A program made the position numbers and the translations under genes. The notes under the pieces are model-generated. The model was not told the DNA's origin and made no database searches. It was given only the letters and a program-made list of their open reading frames with translations. Positions 14,322-18,784 of a stretch of 18,784 nucleotides of DNA are shown here, in pieces (position 1 is the first letter of the stretch; each line of letters begins with the position of its first letter). Origin of the DNA: JAAZMA01 sp964564325 (GTDB lineage: Bacteria; Bacillota; Clostridia; Tissierellales; Tepidimicrobiaceae). The stretch is taken from positions 1 through 18,784 of the forward strand of contig CAZMBD010000042.1 in the NCBI GenBank assembly GCA_964564325.1, read 5' to 3'.

Positions 14322-14603
14322 CTATACTTTTCTAACTGATTTAATATCTTTAAGTAAACTCCCAACAGATATCTAGTATAAGTTTGCAATTGCAAATAAA
14401 TTAGATGTCCTCGGATCAGAACCCCCATTTTCCCACTTAGATACTGCTTGTCTACTTTCTCCAAGTGTTACCCTTAGTTCGGATTTTTCTTTTCTTACAT
14501 CTTTTGATTTTGGGTACTTTAAAAGAGCACGAATAATAAGAATTATTAAAGTGAAAAATAAAATTATAATTATAGGGATAACGATTAATAAAGTAATTTT
14601 CAT
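14322..14603 (-). pseudogene. Membrane-anchored XRE-type regulator with deletion and nonsense codon
   Basis: The ATG at 14603 follows AAAGGGGGTTC. The protein begins with one strong transmembrane segment (ITLLIVIPIIIILFFTLIIL), then a basic linker, then SRQAVSKWENGGSDPRTSNL followed by FAIANLY, the second half of an XRE helix-turn-helix domain. A TAG at 14373-14375 ends it, but the same frame continues ISVGSLLKDIKS to a TAG at 14322, exactly where relatives read YDISxxxLLK. The first helices of the HTH (the usual TQEELAxxLGV part) are absent: LGE runs directly into SRQAV, consistent with an in-frame deletion. It sits just upstream of the operon promoter on the same strand and was probably the cluster's regulator. 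I judge it non-functional. Confidence 0.7.
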
Positions 14604-14686
14604 CTTCAAGAACCCCCTTTGTTATCTATAGAATATCAAAACGAAATAGGTTGCTATCAATAAATACTTGAGTTTTACTTAATTTA

Positions 14687-14692
14687 CTACTT
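14687..14692 (+). repeat. Right 6-bp target duplication (CTACTT) of the island
   Basis: This is the second copy of CTACTT, in the same permease reading frame as 4482-4487. Permease coding resumes at 14693. Confidence 0.7.
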
Positions 14693-15562
14693 GTTGTAGT
14701 ATCAATAGTGGGATATGTGATTATGATATTTTTATCAGAAAGACTTTTCTTTGACGGCTTAATTGGAAATATGGAAGTATCAACATCTAGGGGAAGGGGT
14801 AAGAAGGATATAAGTGTTAAGGAAAGTGCAAGGAGAAGAAAGCCCTATATGGCAATAGCCAAAAAAGAGCTGATAATGATATGTAAAACACCGGTCTATT
14901 TGCTAAATACCATAGGTGGGGTAATTATCATACCTATTATTATTGTTATATCCACATTAAGCAACAATCAATCCCTGGAGCCCTTAAGGAACATGGTAGA
15001 AGAATATCCCTACTATATAGTAGTGGGGGGAATATTTACAATTGCAATTATGGGGGTTTTAAATTCTGTTGGAAGCACAACATTTTCTAGGGAGGGAAAA
15101 AATCTCTGGATTCAAAGGGCATTACCTATAAAGGCAGAGGATCAAATAGTAGGTAGGATTCTTCCTTCTTTATTTATCCAAGTACTAGGAACAATATCTG
15201 TAGTGGGCAGCTTAATCTTCCTAGTAAGAATAGATATAAAAAGTATTGTGATAATAGTTTTACTAGGCATGCTGGTCAGCATTCCTGCAACACAGATTGG
15301 TATGATAATAGATATAGTTAGGCCCCTCTTAATATGGGATAATCAACAAAAAGCCATGAATCAGAATCTTAATGTTCTTATATCCATGGGGCTGGGGTTC
15401 TCATATATGGGATTACTGGGGATCACGGCTATAAAGCTATTGGACCAAATCAATATAATTTACATTTACCTATTATTTGGGATTATATTTATAATATCAG
15501 CCGTAATATTTTTTATGATACTAATGAAATTAGCCAAAAAACAATTTGCAGAACCGGAGTAA
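14693..15562 (+). pseudogene. ABC-2-type transporter permease, C-terminal half (interrupted gene)
   Basis: This is the continuation of the permease broken at 4487. The frame reads VVVSIVGYVIMIFLSERLFF, then GNMEVSTSRGRGKK and RKPYMAIAKKELIMICKTPV, then alternates hydrophobic helices with conserved permease phrases (FSREGKNLWIQRALPI, IDIVRPLLIWDNQQKAMNQN). It ends KKQFAEPE and TAA, about 289 residues. A GTG at 14708 could open a short frame, but there is no ribosome site, so independent translation is unlikely. Base composition matches the other half and is less AT-rich than the island. The phrases RALPIK and DNQQKAMNQN are typical of this large exporter permease family. Confidence 0.82.
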
Positions 15563-15595
15563 TTTCCCTTTGATTTCTTCTGCACCACCATCCAT

Positions 15596-15614
15596 ATATA
15601 GTATGATACTATAT
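15596..15614. promoter_or_regulatory. 9-bp inverted repeat, possible operator
   Basis: ATATAGTAT-G-ATACTATAT is a perfect palindrome between the permease end and the membrane-protein operon. It could be a regulator site for that operon; no consensus promoter boxes are clear around it. Confidence 0.35.
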
Positions 15615-15688
15615 GGGTAAGTCTATTAACCTTGAAACTTTTAGAGGGAGGGAGTTGCTGAAGCATATAAGTCTTTGGTAGCGTTAGG

Positions 15689-15904
15689 ATGAAAAGAAGA
15701 CCGTTTAATAAGAAAAATGTAAGAAGGGTGTTAGGATTAATAGCCTTTATTGCCACGGGAGGGGGACTAATAATTTCAACAGCCATTAATGAGGATAATT
15801 TTTATAAGACAGAAATCTTGATAATCTTTGGATGTTTCTTTGCCATAAGTCTAGTGGACCATTTTAGGAAGTTAATAGAAAGGGACGATAAAGATGAAAA
15901 TTAG
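15689..15904 (+). CDS. Small two-helix membrane protein, unrecognised
   Basis: This 71-residue protein has a basic N-terminus (MKRRPFNKKNVRR), two hydrophobic segments (about 14-32 and 44-57) and a charged tail (RKLIERDDKDEN). Topology by the positive-inside rule would put both ends in the cytoplasm. The ribosome site is weak (AGG directly before the ATG; a strong GGGAGGGAG lies about 35 nt upstream). It overlaps the next gene by 11 bp, so the two are probably co-translated. I do not recognise a family. Confidence 0.6.
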   Translation: MKRRPFNKKNVRRVLGLIAFIATGGGLIISTAINEDNFYKTEILIIFGCFFAISLVDHFRKLIERDDKDEN

Positions 15905-16253
15905 TAAAAGAAGTTTATATGTTTTAATATGTTCCTTTATAGGGGTTAATCTAACCTGGTTTATAAACCACAAAATGGGCTATGGGGCGATCATCGCCAA
16001 TGGCTTGGTGGGTGTTATGGATGCCACATTTCTCCCAAATGACTTGGCTGGTATAGTCTACACATCATCCTTTGTTGGCATGAGTTCCCTAGCGGTAATA
16101 CCATCTATGGCAGCAGCTAGCCTGGGGAGCCTTATAGTAGCCTTGGTTTTTTTAACAACGGCAGAAATTTATGAAGGTATCGGCGGAAAAGGTGGAACTG
16201 CGGCAGCCTTGTCCACAATAATAACTAGGGCTATAATGAAACTTTTTAGCTAA
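15894..16253 (+). CDS. Membrane protein, tandem paralogue A
   Basis: This 119-residue protein has about four hydrophobic segments. GYGAIIANGLVGVMDATFLP and an EIYEGIGGKGGTAAALSTI C-terminal part correspond position by position to the next gene's RGAVIASAIITLVSGLMLP and SAYAGIGGRLGTIAAISCF. Start and coupling: its ATG lies in the last codons of the 71-residue gene. Two similar small membrane proteins in a row suggest a hetero-oligomeric channel or transporter, but no function can be assigned. GC content is higher than in the island. Confidence 0.7.
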   Translation: MKISKRSLYVLICSFIGVNLTWFINHKMGYGAIIANGLVGVMDATFLPNDLAGIVYTSSFVGMSSLAVIPSMAAASLGSLIVALVFLTTAEIYEGIGGKGGTAAALSTIITRAIMKLFS

Positions 16254-16264
16254 GGAGGTATTCC

Positions 16265-16645
16265 ATGGAAGAAATTATTATCCTGATAGTATCAATGCTT
16301 GCAGGGATGGCTACCTATCTAGTGTCTAATATTTTAAAAAGAGGGGCGGTTATTGCCTCAGCTATTATAACTTTAGTGTCGGGTCTTATGCTACCTCACT
16401 TTTTCCCAGAAATGGGTGGTGTTTTAGCTACAGCCGCAGCTTGTTCATCCTATGCAGGAATGATCTCTGTTGAGAATGCACTAAATCTTTTAGAGATGGC
16501 CGTAATATCTTTAATGACAGGAATACTATTTATAGCCGCTGATAGTGCCTATGCTGGTATAGGTGGCAGGCTAGGTACAATAGCCGCCATATCATGTTTT
16601 GCCTGGTTAGGATTCAAAAAGGTATTTGTAGGTATAGATGAATAA
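16265..16645 (+). CDS. Membrane protein, tandem paralogue B
   Basis: This 126-residue protein follows the previous gene after 11 nt with a strong AAGGAGGTATTCC site. About four hydrophobic segments are seen. It shares with the upstream gene GAxIA near residue 28, the LP pair, the GM-S turn (AGMIS / GMSS) and the glycine-rich motif YxGIGGxxGTxAAxS near residues 95-110. The pair clearly arose by duplication. No catalytic motif is visible. Confidence 0.72.
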   Translation: MEEIIILIVSMLAGMATYLVSNILKRGAVIASAIITLVSGLMLPHFFPEMGGVLATAAACSSYAGMISVENALNLLEMAVISLMTGILFIAADSAYAGIGGRLGTIAAISCFAWLGFKKVFVGIDE

Positions 16646-16710
16646 GCCAATGGATATATTTTCATTATATAAGTCAGCAACTTTAGGGATCAAAATGGAG
16701 GAGGTAGTTT

Positions 16711-17163
16711 ATGAAAATCACTAGAACAAAGTTAATAGCGTACTGCGGAATGATAGCACCTTTGGCTAGTATGGTTGTAGGCTTATTAGGATTTTCTAAT
16801 ACTACGAAGAATATAAATAATATAAAAGACCAGTTGCTAAATAAGCATGTTGAAAATAATATAAATTTAACCATGAAATATATCAACAACTCTTATGGAA
16901 CCCTGACCCAGGGAGAGGGGACCCTACTTGACAGTGAGGGTAATAGCATAAAAGGAAGGTTTGGAGTTGTTGACACTGTCCTGGAAGATTTAGGAGATAA
17001 GTCTACTATTTTTGTTAAAGAAAAGGATGATTTTAAAAGAATTTCAACCAATATTATGTCCGATGAAAATGAAAGAGCAATAGGCACATTTTTAAGAACT
17101 GATCATAATGCTTATGAAACAGTGAATATTGCCTTATTATTGACTTCATCATTTACCATCTAG
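16711..17163 (+). pseudogene. Truncated methyl-accepting chemotaxis protein, sensor domain only
   Basis: A strong GGAGGAGGTAGTTT precedes the ATG. The 150-residue product has an N-terminal transmembrane segment (LIAYCGMIAPLASMVVGLLG), a helical stretch, then a Cache-type sensor domain with GRFGVVDTVLEDLGDKSTIF and ISTNIMSDENERAIGTFL and DHNAYETVN, phrases well known in clostridial chemoreceptors. Similarity stops after ETVN; IALLLTSSFTI and TAG follow. The second membrane helix, HAMP and signalling domains are missing, so it cannot signal to CheA. Deletion of the 3' part is the likely cause. Confidence 0.8.
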
Positions 17164-17186
17164 GCAACCTCCTTTCTGGGGGAAAT

Positions 17187-17219
17187 AAAAAAAGCGGCCC
17201 AGATTTTTACGTCTGAACC
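17187..17219 (-). terminator. Rho-independent terminator
   Basis: On the minus strand GGTTCAGA (17212-17219) pairs with TCTGGGCC (17196-17203), allowing two G-U pairs, around an 8-nt loop. GC and a run of seven T (17187-17193) follow. It would end transcription from the zinc-ribbon gene. Confidence 0.65.
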
Positions 17220-17310
17220 ACTAAAGTTTATTATTCTATAATTTTTATTACTTCAAATAAATCCACCTTTAAAACTCTCTCTATAGAAAGTGGGTTATAT
17301 AAACATTGAT

Positions 17311-17535
17311 TTATCCTTCTTTAATTTCCTTATCCGAATAATCAACCACAATTTTTTTGCACTCTTTACAAATCCAAGATGAAAAAATATAATCTTTTAT
17401 TACGTTATTCTCAAGTAAAATCTCCCCTTGTTTTGGATGTAAAGAAACCCTGTGATGTTTTTTTACCCAGGCTACTCTATTCATCCCTTACAAAAACCCT
17501 TGTTCCATCTCATTATTACAAACTGGACATCTCAT
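17311..17535 (-). pseudogene. Zinc-ribbon protein (PF20097-like) with a nonsense codon
   Basis: The ATG follows GGGGTGTGAAT. The frame reads MRCPVCNNEMEQGFL, then TAA (17488-17490), then continues GMNRVAWVKKHHRVSLHPKQ with the end IFSSWICKECKKIVVDYSDK and KEG. Two CxxC pairs (CPVC and CKEC) form the zinc-binding site of short proteins of 65-80 residues annotated as PF20097-type domains. Full length would be 74 residues. A single C-to-T change (CAA to TAA) explains the stop. Function in the family is unknown. Confidence 0.75.
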
Positions 17536-17633
17536 ATTCACACCCCATCTATATATCAAATTTATTTATTTTATATCCATATAATCTAGCTGCATATAAA
17601 CCTACTGATGTACAATATATAAAAGATGTGTCG

Positions 17634-18131
17634 TTAAATATAATATTTATCATCTTCCCATTTCAATGGATTTGTTTCTATGTAATTCCATATTTCTTGG
17701 TATTCTTGTTCATTTCTGATTATATGGTCATAGAATGATTTTTGCCATAATGAAAAGCCAATCTGTTTAGAAATAGAACCTTTAAATTGCTGGATAATAC
17801 GAGATATTGTAGGGACGGTCTTTGACCGTCCGTTTCCATTATATAATATAATAATCATATGTATATGATTGGGCATAATAACATATTTGTTGATTTCAAC
17901 ATTTTCATAAATAGAATTAATTTTATTTATTTCTAAATCAATAATTTCTCCTATATTTGATAATGGTGGTCTTTCAAACTGGCGACCACAGGTCGCCCCT
18001 ACTTCCCAAAATAGACTTTTCTTATCCTTGCTACATATAGTTATAAAATAATATCCTGCTTGTGAATAATCATAATTTTTTAATCTAATATTCTTTCTTC
18101 GTGGTAATTCATCCATATAACCACCATCCAT
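17634..18131 (-). CDS. REP-associated tyrosine transposase (Y1/HUH family)
   Basis: This protein is about 165 residues (or 160 from the second ATG at 18116; neither start has a strong ribosome site). It starts with the typical DELPRRKNIRLKNYDYSQAG followed by YYFITICSKDK. The HUH metal site is PNHIHMI near residue 95-101, and FYDHIIRNEQEYQEIWNYIE with TNPLKW forms the C-terminal helix with the candidate catalytic tyrosine. Such enzymes move REP palindromes. Two REP-like hairpins lie inside the coding sequence and are translated as EVGATCGRQF and GRSKTVPT. It has no matching flanking REP pair that I could find nearby. It appears intact. Confidence 0.88.
   Translation of the reverse strand: MDGGYMDELPRRKNIRLKNYDYSQAGYYFITICSKDKKSLFWEVGATCGRQFERPPLSNIGEIIDLEINKINSIYENVEINKYVIMPNHIHMIIILYNGNGRSKTVPTISRIIQQFKGSISKQIGFSLWQKSFYDHIIRNEQEYQEIWNYIETNPLKWEDDKYYI
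17809..17831 (+). repeat. REP-like hairpin 1 inside the transposase gene
   Basis: GTAGGG begins the unit, followed by GGACGGTC-TTT-GACCGTCC (17813-17831), a perfect 8-bp stem. It is oriented on the plus strand, opposite to the second copy, and is much richer in GC than the surrounding gene. Confidence 0.75.
17981..18002 (-). repeat. REP-like hairpin 2 inside the transposase gene
   Basis: Read on the minus strand it starts GTAGGG and folds as GGCGACC-TGT-GGTCGCC (7-bp stem). With hairpin 1 it makes an inverted pair about 150 bp apart, as in a REPIN. Confidence 0.75.
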
Positions 18132-18209
18132 CTTAATATTATCCCTATGTCACACTTTTCTACTGTTGCGACATAAAATATAAACTATATATACTATTAT
18201 TCAAATTTC

Positions 18210-18229
18210 TAAAGTTAATTTTAACTTTA
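18210..18229. terminator. Weak hairpin at the end of the propeller gene
   Basis: TAAAGTTAA-TT-TTAACTTTA is a perfect 9-bp stem overlapping the stop codon of the downstream minus-strand gene. It is AT-only apart from two pairs and lacks a T tract, so terminator function is uncertain. Confidence 0.3.
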
Positions 18230-18784
18230 ATCTATAATCCATTGGATATTATAAGATTTTATAAACCTGGAACTTTTACCAGTCTCTAAATCCATTATAT
18301 ATACATTCCCAGAAAAGTCAGTAGCCATATTGTTTACAATGAAGCCCAAAGGGGTAATATGTTCAGAAGAACTATATATAAGATATTTTCCATCAGGGGA
18401 GAATCCGATAGGTCCATATCCTGTAAACTTGCTATCATATATACCGTAGAATCTTTTTATAAGCTTTTCTTTTCCGTTTTCGACTATATATATGGAACCT
18501 TTTTTACTAATAGCTGCTATGTCATTCTGCTTATTATTTATATATCTAGTCTTATCTAAGGAAACTCCATCCTCTAACACTTCTCTTGTCTCACCTATAA
18601 GGGTTGGTTTATTTTCCCCTTCTCTAATTGAAAACACACTCCAATCATCATCCATAGCTATAAAGGTTATAGTTTTACTGTTTGAATCATAATAAAAGTC
18701 TCCAATATTATCGTTGTACCCCCCTGTTTTAACTTTTCCATTTCCTTTATGACTATATAGTAAAGTCTCATTATCTAAATTAGC
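18227..18784 (-). CDS. Beta-propeller (TolB/WD40-like) protein, C-terminal part, open at right edge
   Basis: The frame is open to the window edge; at least 185 residues are visible. Repeating blade-like units appear: DFYYDSNSKTITFIAMDDDW, RYINNKQNDIAAISKKGSIY, GPIGFSPDGKYLIYSSSEH, GNVYIMDLETGKSSRF. FSPDGKYLIYSS is the standard PD40/TolB repeat signature. The protein likely forms a propeller, in or outside the membrane; no signal peptide can be judged because the N-terminus is missing. Such domains bind proteins or ligands, so the role is open. It is separated from the transposase gene by about 95 bp. Confidence 0.7.
   Translation of the reverse strand, partial: ANLDNETLLYSHKGNGKVKTGGYNDNIGDFYYDSNSKTITFIAMDDDWSVFSIREGENKPTLIGETREVLEDGVSLDKTRYINNKQNDIAAISKKGSIYIVENGKEKLIKRFYGIYDSKFTGYGPIGFSPDGKYLIYSSSEHITPLGFIVNNMATDFSGNVYIMDLETGKSSRFIKSYNIQWIID

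Larger units (their letters stand above)
4488..14692. mobile_element. 10.2-kb TOMM biosynthetic island inserted in a permease gene
   Basis: Both permease halves join perfectly in reading frame if 4488-14692 is removed, leaving a single CTACTT. The inserted DNA is clearly richer in A+T than the flanks, and all its genes run on the minus strand, opposite to the host gene. It contains the entire peptide cluster but no transposase, integrase or resolvase. I see no long terminal inverted repeat; a weak resemblance (AAGACAAACTGAG versus AAGTAAAACTCAAG) exists near the two ends. A 6-bp duplication fits a transposon target site or Tn916-like coupling sequence, with the enzyme supplied in trans or since lost. 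Confidence 0.7.

Noticed and set aside
14216..14464. 82-residue minus-strand frame
   Set aside because: It is an out-of-frame reading of the XRE remnant, promoter and 42-bp palindrome; the HTH-like coding sense lies in the other frame.
4488..14692. Island as a classical transposon with terminal inverted repeats
   Set aside because: I could find only a weak, gapped resemblance of about 12 bases between the ends and no transposase inside, so no family is claimed.
15466..15786. 106-residue minus-strand frame
   Set aside because: Overlaps the permease end and the 71-residue membrane protein gene in antisense; no start signal.
17379..17738. 119-residue plus-strand frame
   Set aside because: Antisense to the zinc-ribbon remnant and the end of the transposase, both of which have recognisable coding sense.

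Overview
The window looks like a chromosomal segment of a low-GC anaerobic Firmicute, probably a clostridial lineage. The evidence is the strongly AT-rich sequence, AGGAGG-type ribosome binding sites, and the gene types present (YtrA-type GntR regulator, REP-associated tyrosine transposase, Cache chemoreceptor, RelE/RelB-like pair, IS110 element). Species cannot be named from sequence alone.

Left flank (1-4487). This stretch is decaying. On the minus strand it holds the start of an ATP-binding protein cut by the window edge, a RelE-like toxin that appears to have lost its start codon next to an intact antitoxin, and stubs of a chromate transporter and an unknown gene. On the plus strand lie a GntR repressor gene with two compensating frameshifts but a near-perfect promoter/operator, an IS110-family insertion, a nested palindromic element, and an ABC ATPase gene deleted down to its first ~21 codons and fused to the front half of its permease.

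Central island (4488-14692). About 10.2 kb of more AT-rich DNA, with every gene on the minus strand, is inserted inside that permease gene. The two permease halves join in frame across a 6-bp duplication, CTACTT. The island is a ribosomally synthesised peptide cluster of the thiazole/oxazole-modified microcin (TOMM) type. In transcription order it encodes a decayed membrane-anchored XRE regulator, a Cys-Xaa-Xaa-repeat precursor peptide, an E1-like leader-binding protein with four zinc-type cysteines, a degenerate SagB-like protein, two divergent YcaO proteins, an RRE/E1-like/SagB fusion dehydrogenase, a radical SAM/SPASM enzyme, a one-polypeptide ABC exporter and a CPBP-family membrane protease. 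The likely logic is as follows. The E1-like proteins dock the leader, YcaO protein(s) cyclise core cysteines, the FMN dehydrogenase oxidises azolines to azoles, the radical SAM enzyme adds another modification, and the ABC protein and CPBP protease export, mature or protect. The combination of paired active and degenerate partners, a radical SAM enzyme and a CXX core is the main candidate for an undescribed system. A leader module (anti-SD, SD, three-codon ORF, hairpin) occurs twice in the island, before the radical SAM gene and before the CPBP gene.

Right flank (14693-18784). It holds the back half of the interrupted permease, a small operon of three membrane proteins (two of them paralogues of each other), a truncated chemoreceptor, a zinc-ribbon gene with a nonsense codon, a REP-associated transposase that carries two REP-like hairpins inside its own reading frame, and a beta-propeller protein running off the right edge. 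No tRNA, rRNA or CRISPR array was seen.
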